A stretch of DNA of 64,000 bases from Dokdonella_A sp044227025 (lineage in GTDB: Bacteria; Pseudomonadota; Gammaproteobacteria; Xanthomonadales; Rhodanobacteraceae): positions 248,001 through 312,000 of the forward strand of contig NZ_JBGAFX010000004.1 in assembly GCF_044227025.1 (NCBI RefSeq), written 5' to 3'. Below the pieces are notes generated by a model that did not search any database, was not told the origin of the DNA, and was given only the letters and a program-made list of their open reading frames with translations. Below, in pieces: positions 24,368 to 33,471 of the stretch (the first letter of the stretch is position 1; each line of letters opens with the position of its first letter). Made by a program: the position numbers and the translations under genes.

Positions 24368-26632
24368 ATGCGCTTTTCATACATGCGCCGAATCGCCTCC
24401 GCTGCCCTGCGTCCGAGCTTAGGGCTCGCGCTTGCCGGCGCGCTCGGGCTCGCCCATTCGCAATATGTTCCACTGGCTGATGTCGTGCAGATCGCATCCG
24501 GCTGGGATCACAGTTGCGCGATCGTCGGTGCTGGCGCCGTCAAATGCTGGGGCATGAACAATGCGGGTGCGCTCGGAGACGGTACGCAGATCGATCGTTC
24601 GATGCCGGTGGCGGTCGTGGGATTGCAGGAGGGTGTGACGACGCTCGCGGCAGGGGGCTGGCACTCCTGTGCACTGGTCGCGACCGGCGGCGTGAAGTGC
24701 TGGGGCGCGAATGGATCTGGACAACTTGGCAACGGTACCTACGCATCGCAACTCGTCCCGGTCGATGTCGTGGGACTTGGCGCCGCTGCCATCGCGATCG
24801 CGGCCGGCGATGACCACACGTGCGCCGTGCTGGAAACCGGCGGAGTCAAATGCTGGGGCTCCAATGGTTCCGGTCAACTGGGCAATGGCTCCTATCTGGG
24901 CAGCCCAGTACCGGTGGATGCCTCGTGGCTGCTGGGTGCGCGGGCCGTAGCTGCCGGCTTCGACTATACCTGCACGCTCGTCGATGGCGGCGCGGTCACG
25001 TGTTGGGGCACCAACGGATTCGGACAGCTCGGAGACGGGGTTACGCAAGGTCGCCGGCCGACTCCGTGGCCAACGGTGGCCGGGCTGGATTCGGGCGTGG
25101 CGTCCATCAGCGCCAAGTCGTCGCACACGTGCGCTGCCATGCTCGTCGGCAAGGCCAGGTGCTGGGGCTCGAATTGGGCCGGTGAACTCGGGGGCGGAGA
25201 CAGCTCATCCCATTCGACCCCGATCGAAGTCGTCGGGTTGGGTTCGGTCCAGTCCGTCGCATTGGGCAACGGATTCAGTTGCGCGCGCAGCACTGAGGGC
25301 GCCATCGAATGCTGGGGAGGCAACTCCGACGGCACGCTGGGCAACGGCACCTTCCGCGGCAGCCTCGTACCGGTCGACGTTGCGCTACTCTCCGGGGCTC
25401 TCGCCATCAACGCAGGTGGCCGACATGCGTGCGCAATCACGAACCTGCACGAAGCGGTCTGCTGGGGAAACGATTTTTTCGGGCAGCTCGGAAACGCCAC
25501 GACGACGCAACGTCTGACCCCGGTTGACGTGATCGGCGTCGGCAGCATCGACGCCGTCAGCGCCGGGTTCAGCCATACATGCGCATTGACCGCCGCGTCG
25601 ACAGCCGCTTGCTGGGGCAACAACTACGGCGGCCAGCTCGGCGACGGCACGACCGAGCGGCGACTGGTTCCGACGGACGTGACGGGTCTCGGCAACGGGG
25701 TCCGGGCCGTCAGCGGCGGCCGCCGTCATTCCTGCGCGATCGATGCATCCGGAGGCGTCGAGTGCTGGGGCGAAAACGCGTACGGCCAGCTCGGCGATGG
25801 CAGCACGACCGATCGCGCGACACCGGCGGCGATCTCCGCGCTGGGTGCCGACAACCTCGCGATAGCAACGGGCTGGTATCACACCTGTGCCATCACTTCG
25901 GCCGGCGGCGCAAAGTGCTGGGGCGACAACAGCTCCGGCCAGCTCGGCGATGGCAGCACGACGCAGCGCGAAACGCCGGTCCAAGTGGCCGGACTCGCGA
26001 GTGGGGTGCTTGCGTTGGCACTCGGGGAAACCCACACCTGCGCCCTCATGCAGACGGGTGGCATCAAATGCTGGGGTGGCAATTGGTCCGGCGAGCTCGG
26101 CACGGGAGACGGCCAGCAACACACCACGCCCGTCGACGTACCCGGACTCATGAGCGGTGTCCGCGCGATCAGCGCGAACACCACGATGACCTGCGCGCTG
26201 ACCGACAGTGGCATGGCGAAATGCTGGGGCTATGGCGTCGTCGGCAACGGCAGCCCCAATGGTTCGTCCCCGACACCCGTCGACGTCGCCGGACTTTCCT
26301 CCGGCGTCGTCGCGATCACGCAAGGTGCGCTGCATGTCTGTGCACAGCTCATGGATGGAGTGCGCTGCTGGGGCCGAAACGATTTCGGCCAACTTGGCGA
26401 CGGAAGTCGCGAAACGCGACTCGTGCCGACGGAAGTAGTGGGACTGGGTGGTCCGGTAGAAGCGGTCAGCGCCGGCAGTCAACATACGTGCGCACTGATG
26501 GCAACGGGCGCACTCAAGTGCTGGGGCTCCAATGCCTATGGCCAGGTCGGCGATGGCACTGCCGAAGGCATTCCGCTGCCCCAGACGGTCGTCGTGCCCG
26601 GCGATCCAATCTTCCGCAGCGGGTTCGAATAG
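24368..26632 (+). CDS. Secreted RCC1-repeat protein
   Basis: This 754-aa protein is preceded by AGGAG eight bases from the ATG. A signal peptide (SLGLALAGALGLAHSQ) is followed by fourteen repeats of about 50 residues with the core H-T/S-C-A-x8-K-C-W-G-x-N-x-x-G-Q-L-G-D-G, the RCC1/ATS1 pattern. Fourteen repeats would build two seven-bladed propellers. Each repeat has two cysteines, consistent with a disulfide per blade outside the cytoplasm. It ends IFRSGFE, the tag shared with three other proteins here. The binding partner is unknown. Direct 40-bp repeats lie on both sides. Confidence 0.9.
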   Translation: MRFSYMRRIASAALRPSLGLALAGALGLAHSQYVPLADVVQIASGWDHSCAIVGAGAVKCWGMNNAGALGDGTQIDRSMPVAVVGLQEGVTTLAAGGWHSCALVATGGVKCWGANGSGQLGNGTYASQLVPVDVVGLGAAAIAIAAGDDHTCAVLETGGVKCWGSNGSGQLGNGSYLGSPVPVDASWLLGARAVAAGFDYTCTLVDGGAVTCWGTNGFGQLGDGVTQGRRPTPWPTVAGLDSGVASISAKSSHTCAAMLVGKARCWGSNWAGELGGGDSSSHSTPIEVVGLGSVQSVALGNGFSCARSTEGAIECWGGNSDGTLGNGTFRGSLVPVDVALLSGALAINAGGRHACAITNLHEAVCWGNDFFGQLGNATTTQRLTPVDVIGVGSIDAVSAGFSHTCALTAASTAACWGNNYGGQLGDGTTERRLVPTDVTGLGNGVRAVSGGRRHSCAIDASGGVECWGENAYGQLGDGSTTDRATPAAISALGADNLAIATGWYHTCAITSAGGAKCWGDNSSGQLGDGSTTQRETPVQVAGLASGVLALALGETHTCALMQTGGIKCWGGNWSGELGTGDGQQHTTPVDVPGLMSGVRAISANTTMTCALTDSGMAKCWGYGVVGNGSPNGSSPTPVDVAGLSSGVVAITQGALHVCAQLMDGVRCWGRNDFGQLGDGSRETRLVPTEVVGLGGPVEAVSAGSQHTCALMATGALKCWGSNAYGQVGDGTAEGIPLPQTVVVPGDPIFRSGFE

Positions 26633-26668
26633 CCACGGCTCACCGCAAACGAACCGTCGGCGCGACAC

Positions 26669-26708
26669 CGGTGGGACGCGCCGCTGCGCGGCTGTTGTCC
26701 CACCCTAC
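26669..26708. repeat. 40-bp palindromic repeat, right copy
   Basis: This is base-identical to 24162-24201 by eye. A half-unit of the GTAGGGCGGT type follows at about 26738-26777 (CAGGGCGGTACGCGAAGCGC), just after the minus-strand glycosidase stop. Confidence 0.88.
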
Positions 26709-26780
26709 CCGCTCCGGTTGTCACGTCGACGCGGTCGGCGCAGGCAGGGCGGTACGCGAAGCGCGTGCCGCCGTCACGCG

Positions 26781-28526
26781 TCAATTGAAGCCGTCGGCGA
26801 AGATCAGGTCGGCACCCGAGACCACGAGCAGGTTCGCCGACATCGCCGGCAGTGCGTTCAAGGTCAATGACGTGGTGCTGATCGTGCCGGTGTCGATCTG
26901 ATGAACGCCCGTGGCGCCGTCGAAGCCATACAGCTTCCAGCTCGTTCCCGGCACGCTCGCGAACGTCAGCGGGACATTCTGAGCGGTGGTCGTCTTGTTG
27001 GTCAGCAGCACCATGGTGCGTCCGCCGGACACGAACGCATACGCGCCGACCTGGTCGACGTTTGCGCTCTGCGCATGCACGCTGCTGCCCTGCACCTTCG
27101 CGCCGGCGCCGTCGTAGTTCAGGAACAAGGTGAACGCGCGCTCGGCCTTGCTGTTCGCCTCCGGCGCGACCCAGCGCGTCGCCATGTCGACCCCTTCGCG
27201 GGCGAAGATGCCGAACAGTTCCGCCTGCGCGACCGCACCGCTGGTGGTGCCGTCGTTGCCCCAGTTGTATTCGGTGATCGCGAGCTTGGTCCCCGCGCAA
27301 TACTGGTCGATCCACGCGCGCACGCGCGGGATCAGGTTCGGCTTGCTGTAGTGGTTGGCGTCGCCGTCGCCAAGATCGGCGATCCACGATTCGGATACCC
27401 ACGCCGGGTCGTACAGTTCCTTGAGCGAGCGCAGGCGCCGCGCCGCCGTGGTTGGCGAATCGTCGTCGTTGAGCGCGACATTGCCCTGCGGGTAGTAGTG
27501 CAGGTCGAGGTAGTCGACGACGCGCGCGCCGCCGGCAAGTGGATGCGCGCATACCTGTTGCAGGTACCACGCGACGAACGGCGTGCCGCCGTGCGCGGCG
27601 CGGTCGCTGCCATCGGCGCAGTTGTCGGCCGCCGATCCGAACAGGTCGCAGTAGCCCCATGTCACCGGACCGGTCACCTTCGCCGCAGCATCCTGCTGCT
27701 TGATCGCGGTGCCGTAGGCGAGCGCCTTGTTCCAGGTCTCGTCATAGGTCGTCGGCGCGGGATGCACGTCGCGGTGGGTCGAATTCCACAGCATCACCTC
27801 GTTGTCGAGCGAGTAGAAGCGCACGCCACCCGCCGCGGCGTTGCCGAACGTCGACTGCAGGTGCGCGATCCACTCCTTCTGGAACGCCGGTGTAACTTCG
27901 CTCGAGGTGTCGTGCGGATCGTTGTTGATGAGGTGAAAGCGGCCTTCGTTGCCGTAGGGCACGCAATCAGGTGACGAATTGCTGGCAGGATTGCAGTCGC
28001 CGCTGCCCGCATCGGTGTCCCACGGGTCGACCGCCGCGCTCCATGGATTGGCGGGCACCTGCGTGCCGTAGGTCGCGACCGAGAAACCGGCCAGATAAGG
28101 ATGCTGCAGCGGGCTGTCCGCGCGCGGCGTCCAGCCGATCGTCGGGATCGTGATCAACGCATCCGCGCCGTAGCTGCGTGCTTCGCTGATGAACGCGTCC
28201 GCGTCGTTGTTCAGCGGCGGCACGTGGGTGCGGTCGCTTGCGCCCGGGATGTTCTCGAAATACCAGTCGAACGCGGTGCTGTGCACGTCGACCTTCCAGT
28301 TGTAGCGCGTTGCACCGTTGCCGCCCCAGCGCCGCAGCGGATAGCCGACGACGGCATTGCGTGCTCCGTCGCCGTAGGCGACGCCGAAGATCAAGGGCGT
28401 GAAGGGGCGCACGTTCGCGCTCGCATCGACACTGACCGCAACGGCCGCATGCGCCGCATCCGGCAGGAGCGCCACGAGTGCCAGCACCAGCGCGGCGGGC
28501 AGGCTCCGCTTGAAGAACATGGGCAT
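26781..28526 (-). CDS. Secreted GH44-like glycoside hydrolase
   Basis: This 581-aa protein has a signal peptide (LVLALVALLPDAAHA). Its N-terminal part, IFGVAYGDGARN and YPLRRWGGNGATRYNWKVD, is typical of GH44. The proposed acid/base lies in FYSLDNEVMLWNSTHRD (Glu about 242) and the nucleophile in LAITEYNWGN (Glu about 419), with DLHYYPQGN between. GH44 enzymes cleave beta-1,4-glucans such as cellulose, xyloglucan or glucomannan. A C-terminal beta domain follows. It ends LIFADGFN, the shared tag. Expected location is extracellular or on the surface. Confidence 0.85.
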   Translation of the reverse strand: MPMFFKRSLPAALVLALVALLPDAAHAAVAVSVDASANVRPFTPLIFGVAYGDGARNAVVGYPLRRWGGNGATRYNWKVDVHSTAFDWYFENIPGASDRTHVPPLNNDADAFISEARSYGADALITIPTIGWTPRADSPLQHPYLAGFSVATYGTQVPANPWSAAVDPWDTDAGSGDCNPASNSSPDCVPYGNEGRFHLINNDPHDTSSEVTPAFQKEWIAHLQSTFGNAAAGGVRFYSLDNEVMLWNSTHRDVHPAPTTYDETWNKALAYGTAIKQQDAAAKVTGPVTWGYCDLFGSAADNCADGSDRAAHGGTPFVAWYLQQVCAHPLAGGARVVDYLDLHYYPQGNVALNDDDSPTTAARRLRSLKELYDPAWVSESWIADLGDGDANHYSKPNLIPRVRAWIDQYCAGTKLAITEYNWGNDGTTSGAVAQAELFGIFAREGVDMATRWVAPEANSKAERAFTLFLNYDGAGAKVQGSSVHAQSANVDQVGAYAFVSGGRTMVLLTNKTTTAQNVPLTFASVPGTSWKLYGFDGATGVHQIDTGTISTTSLTLNALPAMSANLLVVSGADLIFADGFN

Positions 28527-28653
28527 GGTCGTCCCCAGTCAATGGCGAGGCGCACACCCTATTCGCCCGCTCGCGCGGTTTCCCGCGAAGCCGTCACACT
28601 CGTCAGCGCGGACCGGGCCGGGCATCATGCACAACCCGCCTTGCGCAGCCGCC

Positions 28654-29724
28654 ATGTCCGTTTCCTCCCCTTCCAGCCTGCTCGCCTACTGCCGCCCCGG
28701 TTTCGAGGGCGAGTGCGCGCAGGAGCTTTCCGGCCGCGATGCCCTACTCGCCGGCGCCGGCTACGCGCGCGCCGCGCGCGGCAGCGGTTTCGTCGAATTC
28801 GTCACGCCGGACGCCGAGGCGCTCGCCGGCAGCTGGCGCGACCTGGTGTTCGCACGCCAGCTGCTGCAGGTACTCGGCAGCGCGCGCGACCTGCCGCCGA
28901 AGGACCGCCTCGGCGTGCTGCTGCCGATCATCGAGGCGACGGAGTCCGCGCAGGGCCCGCGCCGCTGGTGCGATGCCTGGGTCGAGGCGCCCGACAGCGA
29001 CGCCGCGCGCGAACTCGCGCCGCTCTGCCGCGGCCTCAATGCCGCCCTTGTCGGCGTGCTGAAGAAGAAGCAGCTGATCGACCGCGCCTCGCGCTGGCGC
29101 CTGCACCTGTGCCTGACCGCGACCGACGCCGCCTACGTCGCGATGGCCGACATCGCGCACACGGCACCGTGGCCGGGCGGCATCCCGCGCCTGAAATTCC
29201 CGCGCGCGGCGCCGAGCCGCTCGACGCTGAAGCTCGAGGAGGCCCTGCTGGTTTTGCTCGACGAGGGCGAACGCGAGCGCTGGTTGAAGCCGGGCATGCG
29301 CGCGGTCGATCTCGGTGCCTCGCCCGGCGGCTGGACCTGGCAGCTCGTCGCGCGCTCGCTGCACGTGGCGGCCGTCGACAACGGTCCGATGGACGCGGAC
29401 CTGCTCGCGTCCGGGCTGGTCGACCACCTGCGCGCCGACGGTTTCCGCTACCGACCACAGAAACCGGTCGACTGGCTGGTGTGCGACATGGTCGAGCAGC
29501 CGCGCCGCGTCGCCGCGCTGATGGCGGACTGGCTCGCGACCGGCCAATGCCGTTACGCGATCTTCAACCTCAAACTGCCGATGAAGAAGCGCCACGACGA
29601 AGTGCAGCTCTGCCTCGCCCTCGTCGCCGACGCACTCGCGGCGGCGGGCAAACGCGTCGAGTTGCGTGCCAAGCAGCTTTACCACGATCGCGAGGAGATC
29701 ACGGTGTTCGCGCGCGCGTCCTGA
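28654..29724 (+). CDS. rlmM: 23S rRNA 2'-O-ribose C2498 methyltransferase RlmM
   Basis: This 356-aa protein has an N-terminal THUMP-like region followed by a Rossmann methyltransferase. The SAM motif is MRAVDLGASPGGWTWQL, and the catalytic K-D-K-E tetrad is compatible with VDWLVCDMVEQP, NLKLPMKKRHDE and the surrounding residues. In E. coli RlmM methylates C2498 of 23S rRNA before ribosome assembly. Length and order match. A start at 28627 would add nine residues; 28654 is preferred because the family begins with a short leader before LLAYCRPGFE. Confidence 0.92.
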   Translation: MSVSSPSSLLAYCRPGFEGECAQELSGRDALLAGAGYARAARGSGFVEFVTPDAEALAGSWRDLVFARQLLQVLGSARDLPPKDRLGVLLPIIEATESAQGPRRWCDAWVEAPDSDAARELAPLCRGLNAALVGVLKKKQLIDRASRWRLHLCLTATDAAYVAMADIAHTAPWPGGIPRLKFPRAAPSRSTLKLEEALLVLLDEGERERWLKPGMRAVDLGASPGGWTWQLVARSLHVAAVDNGPMDADLLASGLVDHLRADGFRYRPQKPVDWLVCDMVEQPRRVAALMADWLATGQCRYAIFNLKLPMKKRHDEVQLCLALVADALAAAGKRVELRAKQLYHDREEITVFARAS

Positions 29725-29833
29725 ACGCCGCGCGACCGCTCGCGATCGGGAGATCTTGTCACTGCGCATCGAGCGGCTATCCTTGCACCGACACGGCCGC
29801 GCCCGATCGGCGTGCCCGCATTCCCTTTCATGG

Positions 29834-30538
29834 ATGACGATGAAACGCCTGCGCGCCTTCCTGCCGCTGCTCGTTCTGATCGCGCTCGGTGTCGCGTTGT
29901 TCTTCGGCGGCGTGCTCGATCGCTTCGACCCGCATCGGATCGTGCAGGAAGAAGCCGACCTGCGTGCAGGCATCCTCGCCCATCCGCTGCTCGCCGGACT
30001 CGCCCAGGTCGGCCTTATGACGCTCGCGATCGCGACCGGCATTCCCGGCGCCGTGGTCATCGTGCTCGCCGGTGGCATGCTGTTCGGCATCGTCGAAGGC
30101 ACGTTGCTGTCGGCGATCGGCACCACGCTCGGCGCCCTGATCCTTTTCCTCGCCAGTCGTTCCGCCTTCGCGCAGGGGACCGGCAAGGCACCCGCGATGG
30201 TGGAACGACTGCGCGCCGGATACGCCGCCTACCCCGTCAGCTATGCGATGTTCCTGCGCCTGGTGCCGTTCTTCCCGTTCGGCGGCGTCACCATCGCCCT
30301 CGCCGGACTCGGCTGCCCGCTGTGGCTGTTCCTGCTCGCGACCGCGACCGGCGGCAGCGTGATGATCGCGTTCGAAACAGCGCTCGGCGCCGGGCTCACC
30401 GAAACCATTGCACGCGAAGGCGCGGTCTCGCTGAACCTGTTCACCCACCGCGGCGTACTGCTGCCCGTGTTGGGCATGGCCGTGCTCGCGCTGGGGCCGA
30501 TCGTGCTGGCGCAGTTGCGGCGCAAGCCGAAGGATTGA
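29834..30538 (+). CDS. TVP38/TMEM64 family membrane protein
   Basis: This 234-aa protein has five to six membrane segments and the SNARE-associated/VTT domain mark GGMLFGIVEGTLLSAIGTTL, followed by FLRLVPFFPFGGVTIALAG. The family (DedA superfamily) is linked to lipid scrambling or transport; the ligand here is unknown. Two start codons, 29834 and 29840, are equivalent in quality. It follows rlmM by 109 bp and is probably separate. Confidence 0.88.
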   Translation: MTMKRLRAFLPLLVLIALGVALFFGGVLDRFDPHRIVQEEADLRAGILAHPLLAGLAQVGLMTLAIATGIPGAVVIVLAGGMLFGIVEGTLLSAIGTTLGALILFLASRSAFAQGTGKAPAMVERLRAGYAAYPVSYAMFLRLVPFFPFGGVTIALAGLGCPLWLFLLATATGGSVMIAFETALGAGLTETIAREGAVSLNLFTHRGVLLPVLGMAVLALGPIVLAQLRRKPKD

Positions 30539-30633
30539 CGTTCGGGCTTCGCCTCCAGCACCGTTCTTCGGCGCCCGCGCCCTTGCCAGCGGGTCGCGCC
30601 GGCCCTTCCGCTCGTGGTGCGCAGCCGGACGAA

Positions 30634-33237
30634 TCAACCGACCGCGTCACCCGAGCGATGCGCGACCCATGCGCCGGCGAGCGCCGACGCGTACGGAATC
30701 GCCTGGGCGGCAAGAATCGTGATCCACAGCTTGCCTTCGACATAGTGGATGCCGATCGAGTTGATCATGCCGACCACGCAGGCGGCGAGGGCGAGGAACA
30801 GCAGCATCTCCTCGCTGACTGCGGTGAACGGATTCGGCTTGGCGCCGATGCGGCGGCTCTTCGCGGTGCGGATGAACTCGCCCTTCTTTCGCCACAGTCC
30901 TTCGAAGATGCCGCGCGCAATCGCATGTGAAAGCCCCATGCTGGCGACCGAGGCGGCGAGCGTGTCCTTCCACGAACATGGCACGCGCACGCGGTAGAGA
31001 ATGATCCCGAACGCCGCCTTGAACAGGAAGAAGCCGATCAGCGGCACCAGGAACAGGTACATCGGCAGGGTGAAGTACTGCGGCGCCACCACCATGCCGA
31101 GCGTCCACAGCATCGCCATCAGCGTGAACACGAGGTGCAGCGCGTCGCCGAACCACGAGAACCAGCCGGTCAGGAAGTGGAAGCGCTGTCCGCGCGTAAG
31201 CGTGGAAGCGCTCGAGGTCATCCAGTCCCAGCGCGCCTTCATGATCTGCATCGCACCGAACGCCCAGCGATAGCGCTGCGACTTGTACGCCTTGAAGTCG
31301 GCCGGAGTGAGGCCCTTGCCCATCAGTTCGTCGACGTAGACGAGGTCGTAGCCGGCCTTCATGAGGCGCAGGCCGAGCTCGGCATCTTCGCAGATCGTCC
31401 ATTCCGACCATGCACCGGTATTGGCGAGCAGGTCCTTGCGCACCATCGTCATCGTGCCGTGCTGGATGATCGCGTTGCGCTCGTTGCGGTGGTGCATGCC
31501 GATGCGGAAGAAACCATCGTATTCCCAGTTCGTCATGCGCCGGAACGCGTTGTGCTCCCAATCGCGGTGCGCCTGCGGGCACTGCACGACGGCGACGTTC
31601 GGATCGGTGAAATAGCCGGTCAGCGCGCGCAGCCAGTCGCTGCGCACCTCGTAGTCGGCATCGACGACGGCGACGACTTCGGCGCGCGGATCGGTCACTT
31701 CGAGGCCGTAGTTGAGCGCGCCAGCCTTGAAGCCGGGCCATGGTTCAAGGTGGTAGAAGCGGAACCTCGCGCCGAGCTTCGCGCAATGCGCTTCGACCGG
31801 CTTCCACACGTCCGGGTTCTTGGTGTTGTTGTCGAGCACGAGCACTTCGTAGTTCTCGTAGTCGAGCGCGGCGAGCGAGTCGAGGGTGAGGATCACCATC
31901 TCGGGCGGCTCGTTGTAACAGGCGAGGTGGATCGACACGAACGGCTGCACGTCGCCCGGCGCGGGCACCAGCGGCTTGAACTCGCGCAGCCAGCTCGGGC
32001 GCCACAGCACTTCGGTGAACTCGAAGCCGTTGATGAGCAGGATCAGGATGATCGCGAGCTGCGCCGGGAACAGCAGCAGCAACATGCCCCAGTCGAACGG
32101 ACTCAGGTAGAAGTCGTACGGCAGGGTCGCCATCCACACGAGGATCGACGCGGACAACTGCACCAGCGCAAGGAAGAACGCGATGCCCATGGCGCGGAAG
32201 CGGATGAAATGGCGCGCGAACCAGAACATCGGCAGCAGCGCGATCAGCGACGCGAGCGTGGCCTTCCACGGCCAGATCGGGTCCTCGATCACGGTGCCGG
32301 TGAACGAGAACTTCGGCTCGCGGCTCGCGTTGAAGATGCCCCAGTACGCCTCGACGCGGCCGCTGAGCTGCTCCTTCCACGGTTGGTCGATCGCCTCCAT
32401 CACGTAGTAGTCGATCTTCTCGCGCTCGGCGACGTTGAACCACTCGCGCAGGAAGTGCGCCTCGTCGGCGAGCGAAGCCTGCGCGTACTCCTTGCGATCA
32501 CCGTTCGACGGCCAGCCGACTTCGCCGATCACGATCGGCTTGCCGGGCGAGACCTTGTCGACGATCTCGCGCAGCGACTTCAACTGGCCGAGCACGAAGC
32601 CGACCGCGTCCTTGCGCGGCACGCGTTCCCAGTACGGCAGGATGTGCACGGTCACGAAATCGACGTGCCGGATAAGCTCGGGATTGCGCTGCCAGCTGTC
32701 GAGCGGCTCGGCGGTCGAGACCGGGATCTTCAGCTGCGCGCGCGCGCGATCGATGTAGCCGACCAGCGTGCGCACACTGGTATCGCCGCGCAGGATCACT
32801 TCGTTGCCGACGATCGCACGATCGATGTTGTCGTTCTTGCGCGCGAGCGCGATCAGCGCCGCGAGCTCGCGTTCGTTGCGTTCCGAGCGACCCTCGATCC
32901 ACGCGCCGGCCATCACGCGCATGCCGTAGAACTTCGCGATGCGCGGGATCTGCGGGTTCTCGACCGAGGAATAGGTGCGCAGGCGATCGCTGTATTGCGA
33001 CAGCAGGCGGATGTCGCGATCGATGTCCGCTTCGTCGGGATAGATCTGCCGGGTCGGGTCCTGGTAGCGCTGGAACGGGTTGAAGGCGAGACCGCCGATC
33101 TTGCCGTGCCAGTCCGCGATGTGCACCGGACGGTTGAGGAACCCCCACAGGCCGATGTTCAGCGCCGCCACCAGCAGGGTCAGGAACAGCGCGCGCCAGA
33201 ACGACTTGCGCACGACGGGAGGGCGGGTGGCGTTCAA
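30634..33237 (-). CDS. Membrane glucan synthase, GH17-like domain fused to GT2
   Basis: This protein is about 867 aa. TTG 33237, after GAGAA, is preferred; TTG 33318 and GTG 33213 are alternatives. After TM1, residues of about 50-330 form a GH17-like barrel with AIVGNEVILRGD and VIGEVGWPSNG carrying the two expected glutamates. Next come several membrane helices and a GT2 domain with VVDADYEVRSDW (DxD), TICEDAELGLRL and QRYRWAFGAMQ (Q/RxxRW). More helices end the protein. This architecture matches NdvB-type beta-1,3 glucan synthesis in rhizobia and relatives, where GH17 transglycosylates the nascent glucan. Product type is inferred. Confidence 0.85.
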   Translation of the reverse strand: MNATRPPVVRKSFWRALFLTLLVAALNIGLWGFLNRPVHIADWHGKIGGLAFNPFQRYQDPTRQIYPDEADIDRDIRLLSQYSDRLRTYSSVENPQIPRIAKFYGMRVMAGAWIEGRSERNERELAALIALARKNDNIDRAIVGNEVILRGDTSVRTLVGYIDRARAQLKIPVSTAEPLDSWQRNPELIRHVDFVTVHILPYWERVPRKDAVGFVLGQLKSLREIVDKVSPGKPIVIGEVGWPSNGDRKEYAQASLADEAHFLREWFNVAEREKIDYYVMEAIDQPWKEQLSGRVEAYWGIFNASREPKFSFTGTVIEDPIWPWKATLASLIALLPMFWFARHFIRFRAMGIAFFLALVQLSASILVWMATLPYDFYLSPFDWGMLLLLFPAQLAIILILLINGFEFTEVLWRPSWLREFKPLVPAPGDVQPFVSIHLACYNEPPEMVILTLDSLAALDYENYEVLVLDNNTKNPDVWKPVEAHCAKLGARFRFYHLEPWPGFKAGALNYGLEVTDPRAEVVAVVDADYEVRSDWLRALTGYFTDPNVAVVQCPQAHRDWEHNAFRRMTNWEYDGFFRIGMHHRNERNAIIQHGTMTMVRKDLLANTGAWSEWTICEDAELGLRLMKAGYDLVYVDELMGKGLTPADFKAYKSQRYRWAFGAMQIMKARWDWMTSSASTLTRGQRFHFLTGWFSWFGDALHLVFTLMAMLWTLGMVVAPQYFTLPMYLFLVPLIGFFLFKAAFGIILYRVRVPCSWKDTLAASVASMGLSHAIARGIFEGLWRKKGEFIRTAKSRRIGAKPNPFTAVSEEMLLFLALAACVVGMINSIGIHYVEGKLWITILAAQAIPYASALAGAWVAHRSGDAVG

Positions 33238-33401
33238 GCGGAATTCTCGACCAGACGGCGCCGAAAAAAGGGGGCGCAAACGCTTTGCAGCATAGCGGAA
33301 CGGCGCGCGCCGGCTCAACGACCTCGCGGGGCGCTGGCGCCTGGTTCCCGTTGCGCTCGGGAGGTGAAGGCCGGGTGATTCGCGCCGCCTGCGCTGCTGT
33401 C

Positions 33402-33429
33402 AAAAAAAAGGCCCCCTTGCGGGGGCCTT
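33402..33429 (-). terminator. Rho-independent terminator of the 1181-aa protein gene
   Basis: On the minus strand a 9-bp stem, AAGGCCCCC with GGGGGCCTT (33429-33408), has a four-base loop and is followed by eight T (complement of the A-run at 33402-33409). It lies 43 bases after the stop at 33472. This is the clearest intrinsic terminator in the window. Confidence 0.92.
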
Positions 33430-33471
33430 GAATTTTCGCTTTCGAATCGCTCCGCGAATCGCGGAGTTTGG

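Noticed and set aside
26596..26632. I-F-x-x-G-F tag as an exosortase substrate signal
   Set aside because: Known exosortase tails have a motif, a membrane helix and a basic end; here the motif is the very C terminus.
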